A stretch of 64,000 nt of DNA from Megalonaias nervosa (taxonomy: Eukaryota; Mollusca; Bivalvia; Unionida; Unionidae): positions 57,920 to 121,919 of the forward strand of contig JAECUM010006809.1 in NCBI GenBank assembly GCA_016617855.1. Direction: 5' to 3'. The notes below the pieces were generated by a model that saw only the letters and a list, made by a program, of their open reading frames with translations, was not told where the DNA came from and did no database searches. Shown here in pieces: positions 44,990-55,905 of the stretch (positions are counted from its first letter, which is position 1; every line of letters begins with the position of its first letter). The position numbers and the translations under genes are program-made.

Positions 44990-45247
44990 TTCAGTTTTAA
45001 ACAGGGGTTCAGAAGGTGAATCAAAAATATATATGCTGCTTTTATTGTAATTTTAAAACTGTCAATGTTCTGTTTGGAGCAACTTCCCCATGCCTTCAAG
45101 CAATAATTGAACAGTGGTTGAATACATGAATTAAAATCTTGGAGTCTAACAGAAGGAGGGAAGAATTTCTTAATTGTGATGAGCAGTGACACATTAAATC
45201 CTGTCTTGAAAGACCACTGCTATGTGAGATCACCTGTCTTGAACCAG

Positions 45248-45375
45248 GGTACATGTTTCTACTGATTACTGCTAACAAACTGCATAGATCCAGATCTGCT
45301 GGTGTATTATGTGATGGCAGATCTGGGTCTGTGCAGTTTGTATTTGGACTACACTTTTAAGTGAGCATAAATGGT
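45248..45375. mobile_element. FB1 MITE, right part only, inside the LINE
   Basis: Linker 'ctactgattactgctaacaa', then one palindrome with arms 'actgcatagatccagatctg' and 'ggcagatctgggtctgtgca', then 'ctacacttttaagtgagcat'. The left hairpin is absent. It lies between RT motif A and the RT C-terminal part of the decayed LINE. Confidence 0.8.
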
Positions 45376-45450
45376 ACTGTTAATCTTTCTTTAATATGGT
45401 TTGGATGCTTCAACACTCTGCAAATCTTTGGATGGTACATGTGGAAGATT

Positions 45451-45691
45451 GTTGTTGTTATAGGGTTTAACATCATTTTTGAACACATGATAGGTTATAC
45501 ATGGCAGCCAGTATAAATGGTAGAGAAAGAACCCAGGAAAACCCAGAACCACCAACCCATGAGAAGCTACTGGCAAGCTTTCTCATGTACCCACACTGGC
45601 CAAGCCTGAGACTTGAACCCAAGCAGATAGAGGTGAGATGGCAGTGATCTGTAACGGTAGGCGCTTTTGACCACTCGGCCACTTGGGGCCC
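45451..45691 (-). mobile_element. SINE II copy inside the LINE
   Basis: Reversed SINE II with GTT-rich 3' tail at the left, 'agggtttaacatcatttttg', 'agaagctactggcaagcttt', 'gagacttgaacccaagcag' and head 'ggcgcttttgaccactcggc'. 'gtacatgt' at 45,435-45,442 and 45,693-45,700 may be the target duplication. Confidence 0.9.
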
Positions 45692-46473
45692 TGTACATGT
45701 CAAAGATAATAAGATAACTATTTGATAATGTTATCACCAAATTAAAGTATGTGTATCATTATTCTGAGATACAGATAAAGTGATTTACTAAATCAAATGC
45801 CTTTTTAAATTCAAGGTGGAGAACTCCTGTCATATTTCTTTAGTTGTTTCATCTGACCATATGTCAGTGTTGTCCTACAAAGAAAGATGCCTCCCCTGAC
45901 ATTTATGATTTTTGGCAACCTAAAAAACACAAATATAATGGGGGGGGGGGGCATCTTTCATTGATGGGCTAATTTCAGTGCTTTTTCTGGGGCTGTATAA
46001 TAGGAATGGGAATGAGAACTCCTTAAACTGGACTGATCATCAAGAAAAAAGTTATTTTAATTCGGTATTAGTACATATGGTTAGCGGTGTGTTTTTCAAA
46101 GATTTTAGACAGTTTCTGTAAGACAGACAAGTAACTCGGATCATTCTTTACTCCACTCTTATAAGTGAGTTCCACTTTGGCACATCTGACATTAGGTCTG
46201 GATATTCATTTGTGTTATGTTATATATCATTTGTATATGACCTACCTTTTAAGCAATTCTAGTTCATGTCTAGTAATACACACTACAGTCTAGGTAATGG
46301 CCAGTAAATTATAAACTCAGCACTTATATTTCGCATATATTTACTGGCCTGTTCGTATAAATGTGATCCGTTAGTGTTTGAAGAATTGGAGTGACTGAGT
46401 TGCACAAGAAGTTAACTGTTCCAAATTGTGCAGTTAAAAGAACTGTAAAGGCATTTATGGAGGATCATCAGTA

Positions 46474-46685
46474 CTGTATGTACTCGCTTACAAGTCAAAC
46501 TATAAGCAACAAAGATCCTGATCTGCCATAGCAAAATGCACCTGTAGATCAAGGTCTATGTTGTTTGCTCTACTGATTACTCTTTACAAACTGCACAGAC
46601 CCAGATCTGCCAGTGCATCATGTGACAGCAGATCTGGGTCTGTGCAGTTTGCGGCTGAACTCTTCTTATAAGTACATATGGTAAG
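46474..46685. mobile_element. FB1 double-hairpin MITE, reference copy, inside the LINE
   Basis: The right hairpin has perfect 24-bp arms at 46,587-46,610 and 46,628-46,651 with a 17-bp loop. The left hairpin pairs 'agatcctgatctgcc' with 'agatcaaggtctatg'. Outer ends: 'ctgtatgtactcgcttacaa' and (reversed) 'cttaccatatgtacttataa'. 'tcagta' at 46,468-46,473 and 46,686-46,691 may be the target duplication. The insertion falls between the 'DLNTD' and 'DHIYTN' parts of the LINE endonuclease. Confidence 0.9.
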
Positions 46686-47290
46686 TCAGTATTTAGGTCA
46701 AATGTGATAATAATTTCAATATCTTGATCAATACTTACAGCTTCAGAAATTTCTTGTTCAAATTTATCTATCCAGTCAGCTGTTGAATCGGGAGGTTTGT
46801 AGACTAAACAACATGAAATGGGTTTTGAACATATTAGATTGATTTCAACCCAATACTTTTATTATCTCCAATTTCAAGACCAGGGTGTCTATGAACATTT
46901 AATGATTTGGAAACATAGATCATCATAAAAAACCTACCCCCTCCTAATTGTGTCTATCATCTCTTTCTAACACATATCTATTTATATGTAGTTTTGCAGG
47001 GGGGGGGGTTGTTCCTTCATCAGCAGTTGATAAGAAAGTTTCACAGATGCCCAAGACATCAGTTTATCCTTTCTTGTACATAACAAGCCTAAATTCATCT
47101 GGTTTTGGAAGGATGTCTCATATTTAAATTAGCAATTCTCAAGTCTTTCTTGTTGAGTCTGAAAGCAGTGCATCTATTTACATTCATGACTGTATCTATT
47201 CCTGGATTCTGCACTATTTGAGATTTGGCACCAGTGCATGTAATATTATGGGAGCCATTTGAAAATAGACATTTTAGCTGCAGCATTGTT

Positions 47291-47394
47291 TTTACATTTT
47301 ACATATCTCATTTCACTTGCCTAACTTAGAAACTGTATTTATCAAAACTGGAGCAATATTAATCAGATTTAATGAAGAACAGGATCTCTATAAG
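47291..47394. other. Spacer left of the ctataagg repeat
   Basis: AT-rich, nothing recognised. It may hold the upstream remainder of the LINE. Confidence 0.35.
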
Positions 47395-47560
47395 GCCCCA
47401 GAATCTATATAAGACCTTGTGAGCTGTGCAAAAAGCCTCTGGATCTCCATAAGGCCCCAGGATCTCTATAAGGCCTTAGGAATCTCTATAAGGACTCTAA
47501 AGGATTTCTAAAGGGCCCCAGGATCTCTATAAGACAATGGGTCTCTATTAAGTCCCAGAA
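47395..47560. repeat. Degenerate ~25-bp repeat
   Basis: Several copies of 'aggatctctataaggcccca' with insertions and losses. Confidence 0.85.
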
Positions 47561-47794
47561 CTGGCTTAGGAAAATCCCCAGGGATTTATCTTAGGTGCCT
47601 GGGAATGGGGCCTTGGCCAATTATTTATTGGGGTGCTGGGGGTACATAGCTACTGAAAAAACCATTTTAGAAATAAATTGCTAAGTTAGAAATTTTAATG
47701 ATTTTTTAAAAAATATATTTTGCATTGTGAATGGAACCATTTAAATTCAATTGCCAAAAACACTAAAATTGTGAATCAATGTCTACATAGGATA

Positions 47795-48300
47795 CTTATA
47801 TGGTGAAAAAAATGTTTATATAGGACACTTCAGCATAGTGAAACAGTGTATATTGGGCACAAATATAATCAAACAATGCCTATATAGGACACTTAAATGT
47901 AATCAAACAATGTCTATATAGGACACCTTAATATAGTGAAGCAATGTCTATATAGGACACTTTAATATAGTGAAACAATGTCTATATAGGAGATTTAAAT
48001 AAACTGAAACAGTCTATATAGGACACTTACATTAAGTGAAGCAATGTCTATACAGAACACTTAAATATAGCAAAACAATGTATATTTAGGACACCTAAAT
48101 ATTTTGAAACAATGTCAATATAGGACACTTTAATATAGTGAATAAATGTCTATATAGGACACTTTAATATAGTGAAACAATGTCTAAATAATATAGTAAA
48201 GCAATGACACTTTAATAATAGTGAAGCAATGTCTATATAGGACATTTAAATAAAGTGAAACAGTCTTTACAGGACACTTAAATATAGTGAAACAGTGTAT
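47795..48300. repeat. Minisatellite, about 33-34 bp
   Basis: About 15 copies of 'gtgaaacaatgtctatatag' plus 'gacacttaaatata', some with internal losses. Confidence 0.94.
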
Positions 48301-49149
48301 AGGTCTTTCGAGAAGCAATACAATTTGCATCATGTGGACAAATGTACGTTTATTGAGGTAAAATAAATAAATCTGATGAGATGTGAGAAGAATAGAACCT
48401 AATTAAATGACAAGTTTTGAAAATAATGCTCACATGTGTTTCAATCATTAATGAAATATGTGCACTTTAATTCTGAATGCTAATTCTGTAGCATTAACAT
48501 TAAAAAAAGAAATCATTCAGTTTCAATAGTCTCACACTATTGCTTACACTGCCATTCATGATGACATGTTATCTAGTTGTAATATAAGTGAAGTTACTAT
48601 GATGAAATAACAACTATGAGATTAAAATCAATTCAAAATGGCTAATATTTACACACCACATCTATTCTTGTAAGCTATGGAAAAGAGGACATTCTGAATG
48701 ACAGTATAAAAACAAAATGAAGACAATGGATTCCTAAATGTTCTTTATGAGCATGTGTCCTTTATATTAAGGTGTCCACTAAGGCAGATTTAACAGTAAA
48801 TGTGATTATAATAGCACCCCCAAAAATAACTGAATCTCTACTGCAAAAACTTCACAACAAAACTTACAGGTTAAACTTAAAGGCTAAAACTTAAAACACA
48901 AAACTTAAATACAAACCTTAAAGGCAACGTTTAAACACAAAACACAACTTATATTTTGATGATGCTGATGATGCAATCACCACACCACCACCATTGCCCA
49001 AAAGTGACACCTATCTCCCATTACGATTACACAAGTGAGACAAAATCTCAGGATTTTCCAAAGGATTGCAAAACCATGGTTAACAAAACCTGTAAGTGAA
49101 ATCTGGAAATCTGAGAGTGAACCTTCAGATCTGAAGAGTGGCCAAAACA
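48301..49149. other. Non-repetitive AT-rich stretch
   Basis: Contains a local A-rich repeat near 48,860-48,950 ('aaacttaaa' variants). No gene or element seen. Confidence 0.4.
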
Positions 49150-49530
49150 GAGTGACTATTCTACCATCAAACTACCACAACTTGGCCCATTGACTATTTT
49201 TACCATCAACCTGCTATAACTTGGCCCAGTGACTATTTTACCATCAACCTAGCACAACTTGGTCCAGTGACTCTTCTACCATCAATGTACCACAACTTGG
49301 CCCAGTGACTATTTTACCATCAACCTACCATAACTTAGCCCAGTGACTATTCTACCATCAACCTACAACTTGGCCCAGTGACTCTTTTACCATCAATGTA
49401 CCACAACTTGGCCCAGTGACTATTTTACCATCAACCTACCACAACTTGGCCCAGTGACTATTCTACCATCAACCTACCACAACTTGGCCCAGTGACTATT
49501 TTACCGTCAACATACCACAACTTGGCCCAG
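49150..49530. repeat. 38-bp minisatellite
   Basis: Ten copies of 'cccagtgactattttaccat' plus 'caacctaccacaacttgg'. Confidence 0.95.
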
Positions 49531-49648
49531 TGAATTTAAAAAGAACCTGGTATTTATGATGCCATTTTAGTTTCAAAGAAAAATAGTGAATAATGAAGAT
49601 AGTTATTTCAATACTACATGACTTTTTCTCTGGCTAGCATAACTAGTT

Positions 49649-49878
49649 TGCAAATTAGTATTAATTATATTAGCAAATTTCCAAATCAGTATTAATCATA
49701 CTAGCAAATCTGCAAATCAGTATTAATCATATCAGCAAATCAATATTAATCTAATTAGCAAATTTGCAAATTAGTATTAATAATATCAGCAAAGCTGCAA
49801 ATCAGTATTACTCATATTAGCAAATTTGCAAATCAGTATCAATCATATTAGCAAATTTGCAAATCAGTATTAAGCATT
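49649..49878. repeat. Minisatellite, about 31-32 bp
   Basis: About seven copies of 'caaatttgcaaatcagtatt' plus 'aatcatattag'. Confidence 0.93.
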
Positions 49879-50289
49879 ACTAGCTTTTCTTTCCACTTTC
49901 CTTCTTACTTGGCACTGCTGCTATTATTCAATGAATAATTTATATTGAACTTTAACTTACACAGTCCCTTTAGTGTTTAACTAACTGCGTGAGTGATGGA
50001 CTAATCTGCATATCTTTTTCATGTTAACATGTCACAAACATATCTGTGCACAACACCTGCCATGATGCAACATTATAAAGAGACTGGTTATTGATTTTAT
50101 TAATCCATTTAGATTGAGGTAATTTGCCACCTTTTTGCAGGGCATTCAGTGTGACACTAGTCTATAAATTTCCCTCTGTTTCAATTCAGTTCAGTTTCTT
50201 TATTATCAGTGTGTATCATTATCACACACACACACACATGCACACACACACACATAGTAATCTGTGCATTGCTTGGAAATGTCCTATTG
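49879..50289. other. Non-repetitive stretch with a (CA)n
   Basis: Interrupted CA repeats lie at 50,222-50,255. Nothing else seen. Confidence 0.5.
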
Positions 50290-50475
50290 TCTGAACAGAT
50301 TGATCATTGACTACATAAAGTTATGTTGTTTAATTGAATACTGACTACTTAAAGTTAGTTTTTAAGTGAACACTGACTACTTAAAGTTACTAAAAGTTAC
50401 AGTGTTTAAATGATTACTGACTGCATAAAGTTACGGTTTTTAATTGATCACTGACTACTTAAAGTTACGGTGTTT
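50290..50475. repeat. Degenerate minisatellite, about 38 bp
   Basis: Five copies around 'gactacttaaagttacggtg' and 'tttaattgatcact'. Confidence 0.87.
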
Positions 50476-51044
50476 AGAAACTAAGTATCAACCAAATAAT
50501 GCATCCCACCAAAAACCATTTCTCCAACTGTTCAATAATTCAAGTGCTTTGAGTAAGAACAGATGATAATTTGACTCGGAACTAGAGCAGATGTGGTTTG
50601 ACTCAGCAACTGATGATGATGATAATTTGACTTGGAGTCAAACAAGATGATACTGGTAGTTTTACTCTCAGCCAGAACATATGATGGTTGTACTCTGAAC
50701 AATTTTCAGATATTTCTCTCTGATATTCAACATTTTCAAAATTGAGATCATTCTTTTATTTCTTGGGGGGGGAGGAGCTCCATTCAAGCTTATAAAAGAT
50801 TCAACAATTCTTATTCAAAATATGCTGACTTTTTTAATCAACAATTCTATCGTTGTTTATGTTGTTGCTCATGCATGTTTTCAAATGTACATTTGCACAG
50901 AAAACATTGAATCACATTGAATCACTGCAACTAGAATCACATGTAATAACTCTCAAATTCTCCTGAAATTTGGCTTTGAAAATGATACCTCATAAATATT
51001 TAAGAAGGAAATAAATTAGATAAGGAGAGATTATATCTTTCAGC
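50476..51044. other. Non-repetitive stretch
   Basis: A faint repeated phrase ('gatgata…tttgactc') lies at 50,560-50,690. No gene seen. Confidence 0.4.
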
Positions 51045-51533
51045 ATTTGTTACCAGTATAAAGTGCTGTTACCAGTATACAGTGTTCTTACCAGTATAAA
51101 GTGCTGTAACCAGTATACAGTGTTCTTACCAGTATAAAGTGCTGTTACCAGTATAAAGTGTTCTTACCAGTATGTAACCAGTATACAGTGTTCTTACCAG
51201 TATAAAGTGCTGTTACCAGTATAAAGTGTTCTTACCAGTATAAAGTGCTGTTACCAGTATACAGTGTTGTTACCAGTATAAAGTGCTGTTACCAGTATAC
51301 AGTGTTCTTACCAGTATAAAGTGCTGTAACCAGTATACAGTGTTCTTACCAGTATAAAGTGCTGTAACCAGTATACAGTGTTCTTACCAGTATAAAGTGC
51401 TGTTACCAGTATACAGTGTTCTTACCAGTATAAAGTGCTGTAACCAGTATAAAGTGTTCTTACCAGTATAAAGTGCTGTTACCAGTATAAAGTGTTGTTA
51501 CCAGTATAAAGTGTTGTTACCAGTATAAAGTAT
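51045..51533. repeat. 19-bp minisatellite with a 38-bp dimer order
   Basis: About 25 monomers of 'ttaccagtataaagtgctg' alternate with the variant 'taccagtatacagtgttct', giving a 38-bp period. Near 51,170 one monomer is cut short ('accagtatgtaaccag'), and at the right end the alternation is lost. Confidence 0.95.
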
Positions 51534-51655
51534 TGAGGTAGCTGATGATTTCTCTTTACAGGACGATTCTGACTAGGATACATTATACACACAATCAATA
51601 AAGTTCATCTTCCTTGTCATATACAAACTAATTTAGAATGAAAAATATCCCCATA

Positions 51656-51657
<2 letters not shown>
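51534..51657. other. Spacer
   Basis: Nothing recognised. Confidence 0.3.

Positions 51658-51703
<46 letters not shown>
51658..51703. repeat. (TG)n microsatellite
   Basis: About 22 TG repeats followed at once by 'taacacacaca', so the tract ends in a small inverted partner. Confidence 0.96.
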
Positions 51704-51705
<2 letters not shown>

Positions 51706-52017
51706 CACACACAGAGAAGGAAAGGGAGAGAATGATGGTAAAATAAATGTACAGTATCCCTAATCTTACAAAAAATTATGGCATGCTGTGATCATCTCGC
51801 AATCAAAATTAAATTCTAACTTGTTTCCTTCAAAATATGTTTCCAAAACATAACATAACAGCCACCAAAATATACCACCACAGCCATCAAAACATTATAA
51901 AATTCAAGTATAAATGTGAAAAAAAGGAAATCATGTTTTGTAAATTTTCTTGACAACAATTTTGACATTTTATTTGTAGTTATTCATCAAAGTGAGTCAC
52001 CATGCTTACAAAAACAA
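51704..52017. other. Non-repetitive stretch
   Basis: Nothing recognised beyond a short repeated phrase ('cagccaccaaaatataccac'). Confidence 0.4.
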
Positions 52018-52190
52018 GTCCCTCATAGAGACTAACACTCTACTGCGCAAATATTGAAATCATCTTTCATATTCTTCTGCAATAACAAGAGTTTTAAAGT
52101 AGCTGATACTGGACATCAGATAGACCTTATAACAAGTCTGATATGCCCATCCATTGAGGAAGAGTTGCGATAACAACATTTTTAAGATGA
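52018..52190. repeat. Solo copy of the array B lead-in
   Basis: 'gtccctcatagagactaaca', 'ctctactgcgcaaa', 'tattcttctgcaataa' and 'tggacatcagatag' parallel the start of the array at 41,237. One partial 145-bp unit follows ('gatatgcccatccattgagg'). Confidence 0.75.
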
Positions 52191-52229
52191 CCAGTAGAAC
52201 TACTACTACTACTAATAATAATAATAATA

Positions 52230-52262
<33 letters not shown>

Positions 52263-52323
52263 GACAAAAGACCATCCCAAAAGCTCTTCCTGTCTATGAC
52301 CAGTAGAACTACTACTACTCATA

Positions 52324-52359
<36 letters not shown>

Positions 52360-52371
52360 ATTATTATTATT
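52189..52371. repeat. Duplicated trinucleotide microsatellite
   Basis: 'gaccagtagaac' plus (TAC)n, (TAA)n and (TTA)n at 52,189-52,261, then a second copy of the lead and (TTA)n at 52,298-52,371. The first tract is palindromic (AAT running into ATT) and could fold on itself. Confidence 0.92.
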
Positions 52372-54289
52372 CAGTTTGTGCTTCAAAATCATTAGGTTTT
52401 AATGGTACAATACATTAGGAATTGATAAATAAGACTTACCTAAATAATTTAAATAAGCTGAATTTTGAAACATTTATTTTATGATACATATTTTCAAATA
52501 CAACAGTAAAACTCCATGTCTCAGCCCATGAATGAAAAATTAAATACCATATCTTCTGTGGCCAAAAACATCAGCTTGTGAAGCAGCAAACTAAACCTGA
52601 TGTTCCAGTTTCAGATTTTTCTAATTTAAATTGCTGAGCAATAAAAAAATTAATATGGACATTTTCCTTTACTAATTAAAATGGCAATCACTGTTAAACG
52701 AAATACATTTGCAGATATTAGTAGTTGTGCCTCCCCACGCGAGTTGTTCATATATCATATGCAAAACCATCTCTGAAGCACACGATTGCCAAGTATGACG
52801 TGGATACTGAGAGGATTTAAAAGCTAGTATTTCCATAAGTTAATACATGATTTGAATGAATTGATTTGTATTATAATTCTTCAGAGATGTACCTTCAACT
52901 TCAAATGACTTGTTACTGTATTGGATGATCACCTTCAGTACATGGAATATACATCTTCCCACTTAAAGGATAAGTTTTCTATCAGCATATAGATTCTTCT
53001 AAAATATTATGAAATTAATTTACAGCTTTTTTAAACCCATATTTTTAACAGTACATGTATTATGTTATATCATAACATCAATGACATATAAGAATAGCTA
53101 ATGATATCGGAATATTATTTCGTTATACCATTATGAATGATCAAATTTGAAATGTTTGAGAATTTAACTTTATTTATAAATTCATAATTTTACTTAGCAA
53201 AGGGTCAAAGAATCTAAAATCTTTAAAAATGTACATTTTTCTTTAGTTATCCTTACTTCAATATGTATCTATCATTATATACAAAATATATGAGAAAAAG
53301 TACCAAGTTTCTAACTGTCCATAAATAATAGCTCAATAATTATTTGAAATTTCATCAAATTTGCACACACTGAAGATTATCAACACCTATTATCAAACAA
53401 AATTGTACAATTAATGAGATCACTGATTTTCCTGAATAAAAACAATCATACTGATTTACGGCAGGTCATAATTACTAAACAATTTCAAAGGACTTGTATA
53501 TTTTTCATTTCTTTTTACAATACTGTTATTGAGATAATAAAAATCGTAGGCAAATTTGTTTTCTATATTTAACAAGAGACAATTTGCAACAGTGCCTTTT
53601 ACATCCAATCTGTCCATGAGCTCACAGAGTTACGATACACCTAGATAAAAGTGACATCACATTAATGATGATGATATCAAATTGTGATGATATCATGATG
53701 TAATAATCAGGTCATCTGAGCTTTACAATAACAGTCGAGTTTAAAATTGTCAGCTGATTATTCAATATGACAAGTTTGTCCTCTTAAAATAGAATCTTCA
53801 ACAACTGCACCCATTTCAAAGGAAATTATGAAACCTGACAAATAATTTCCAAGTTCCATTTCCCAAGTTCTCCCATCTGAGACTTATTCTTATATATGAA
53901 ATTCAGTGTTCATCTAACTCAGTGTCTTTGTATAATGGCAGACAGACACATTGATCATCAAAACTGTAGCATTTCATTGATTAAAAAAAACCTCAATTTA
54001 AACACGTGTTATTACATCAAAACATAAAATCACGTAAGAGTTTCCTCAATAATTTAAATATGCTGAAATTGGAAAAATTTAACAAAATCACCATGGTAAA
54101 ATATATCACTCACATATGTAAAAATAATGAATACAGTACCTAATGTGGGACAAGTATACAACATAGAAAAACAAGTTATTTTTGGCTGGATTCAAGTTGA
54201 CAGATTATCTACAAAGGGGGGGGGGGCCATATCCTACAACATAAAAAATTTCTTGGGTCTGCAAATTGTAGGATTAGTTTTCTTTTTTT
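52372..54289. other. Longest non-repetitive stretch of the right third
   Basis: About 1.9 kb of AT-rich DNA. No minisatellite, SINE or MITE was seen, apart from a G run at 54,216-54,225. No convincing exon was found on either strand. The lack of repeats is notable in this window. Confidence 0.4.
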
Positions 54290-54470
54290 TTATTTAGTGT
54301 GTGTGTTTGTGTTTTCTAAGGCTGCACTCTGCAAAGGCAAGTAAAGTGGCTTTGCCCAAGGACACACAGTAGCCAATCTGGCCTGATCCAATGGTGGGAA
54401 TCGAACATAAAACCTCCTGATCCTCAGTCCCATGCCTTTGCTACCGAGCCACTGCATTTGGAGCAATAAG
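54290..54470 (-). mobile_element. SINE III, clearest copy
   Basis: Reversed: the head at the right ('tgctaccgagccactgcatt') and B-box-like 'gtgggaatcgaacataaaac', with body 'ttgcccaaggacacacagta', 'gccaatctggcctgatccaa', and a TG-rich 3' end at the left. The minus-strand frame of 77 codons across it is an artefact. Confidence 0.7.
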
Positions 54471-54605
54471 TTCAAAAACTTAAACAATAAAGTGTCCCCA
54501 AAATTAAGAAGCAATATGGTCAAGTTGACTTACTTTTAATTTTTAACTGCTACATTTTATATTCAATTGCATTTTTTTTACACAACACATGTGTGTGCAT
54601 GTATT

Positions 54606-54634
54606 TGTGTGTGTGTGTGTGTGCATGTGTGTGT

Positions 54635-54712
<78 letters not shown>
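54606..54712. repeat. Compound (TG)n-(AT)n microsatellite
   Basis: An interrupted TG tract followed by about 38 uninterrupted AT repeats (54,637-54,712). This is the longest AT run of the window. Confidence 0.97.
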
Positions 54713-54716
<4 letters not shown>

Positions 54717-55012
54717 CTAATTAACAAAACTAAATTTGAATTTCATATTTTAAAGATCTGGAAAGAATTATTTTGAGAACATTGATATTTAGAAAGAAAA
54801 CTGATATATAGGTAAATAACAGTCCTCCCTCACTATAATGTCCTTCATTATTACAATGTTCATGTTATAAGGTGAGTATAGTCATAAATCCCATTTCATT
54901 AGGTGGTAGTAACATTATATATATCACGTACCTCATTATAAGGCAGTCAAGTATCTGGGTATACAAATTATGCCATGGAAGATGACATTAATACAATACA
55001 TTTTTCAAAAGT
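54713..55012. other. Non-repetitive stretch
   Basis: Nothing recognised. Confidence 0.35.
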
Positions 55013-55205
55013 CATCATTTGGGTGTTTGTATGGCACACCAACTACATTTGGGTGTTTGTATGGCACTCCAACTATATTTTGATGTCTTTATGGCACATC
55101 AACTACATTTTGGTGTCTTTATGGCACATCAACTATATCTTGGTGTTTTCATGGTACATCAACTATATTCTGGTGTTTCATGGAACACCAACTACATTTT
55201 GAAAT
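55013..55205. repeat. 30-bp minisatellite
   Basis: Six copies of 'tttgggtgtttgtatggcac' plus 'accaactaca'. The 30-bp period keeps several frames open, and the 75- and 79-codon frames here are artefacts. Confidence 0.94.
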
Positions 55206-55795
55206 CTGGAAATGATACACGATGCAATAAAATTTTTGTATATCAATTCTGCTTCTGATATCTCATATGTTAAAACATTACTTTTCAAAACAATTCCAAT
55301 AATAACTTAAAAATGTGACAATGAAGTTTACAGGTATTTTTTGTGTGTAGACCTCCAATCTATGACCAAATTTCACAGTACACATGAATGGTTTTTATGA
55401 GTAACTGTGAAAGGACCCATCATTTAGAACAAAAGTTTGGTCACTTGAGAATGAAATTGCTAACACTGGGAATTATCCAGGATTTTTAAACATGCTGGCA
55501 ATTGCATTATGACGGGAGCCTATTTGTCCACTTCTGGCCCCCAAAAAATCACTGCAGCAGGTTCATTTCATACATGCTCTGGATAAGGTGAAGGTGATAT
55601 GAAAAATTAAAAACATAACAAAATGACATGGTCTTACATTAAATAAATTCACTTGCAACTATAATTTTTGTTATATGACTGGCAGTAACTGCCAACAAAA
55701 CCTTGACCATACACAAACTGTGAAAAGATAAAACAGATCTAAGCAACTACATTATAATGTTAGTGAGAAATGTCAATTTCTTGAGAAGTACTTAC
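55206..55795. other. Non-repetitive stretch
   Basis: No element was recognised. Confidence 0.35.
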
Positions 55796-55882
55796 CAATA
55801 TTCTAGTATTGCCGACTTCAATTTTAAATCCATTCTCATTCAGCAATACTGCACAGGAAATGGGCACTGAATCTTTTGTCCA
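55796..55882 (-). CDS. Candidate exon, unidentified host gene
   Basis: On the minus strand a strong donor (TTG|GTAAGTA at 55,788-55,795) closes an 87-bp open segment of exactly 29 codons, with 'SCAVLLNENGFKIEVGNTRI' at its end. The acceptor is unclear. 'taccatcag' gives this phase. The stronger pyrimidine-rich 'ttttcttag' 19 bp upstream would bring in an early stop in this frame, though in another frame it reads 'NGNTISGQKIQCPFPV', which may mean a frame-shifted pseudogene. No family recognised. Confidence 0.35.
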
Positions 55883-55905
55883 CTGATGGTATTTCCATTA
55901 CCTAA

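Larger units (their letters stand above)
44539..47290 (-). pseudogene. Decayed non-LTR retrotransposon ORF (endonuclease + reverse transcriptase)
   Basis: Minus strand, in order. Endonuclease start: 'KDLRIANLNMRH' near 47,120, then in another frame 'LPKPDEFRLVMYKK' and 'TDVLGICETFL' (47,040-47,100). Endonuclease core: 'WVEINLIC', 'CCLVYKPPDSTADWIDKFEQ', 'DIEIIITFDLNTD' (46,690-46,850). Endonuclease end: 'TLTDHIYTNRP' near 46,360. RT motif A: 'LEFKKAFDLVNH' at 45,778-45,815, with Glu where the catalytic Asp belongs. RT end: 'QPLFNYCLKAWGSCSKQNID' near 45,080 and 'SLRFEGSLVWSSLPFN' near 44,610. The layout is that of CR1/L2/Jockey-type elements. Stops and frame shifts are frequent, much of the RT palm is missing, and four later elements interrupt it. 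Confidence 0.9.

Noticed and set aside
46739..46803. Apparent 65-bp host exon on the minus strand with acceptor 'tttag' and donor GTAAGT.
   Set aside because: Reading on through both supposed splice sites keeps the frame open and gives a LINE endonuclease ('CCLVYKPPDSTADWIDKFEQ', then 'DIEIIITFDLNTD'). The splice sites are chance.
54290..54523. 77-codon minus-strand frame.
   Set aside because: Read-through of the SINE III copy.
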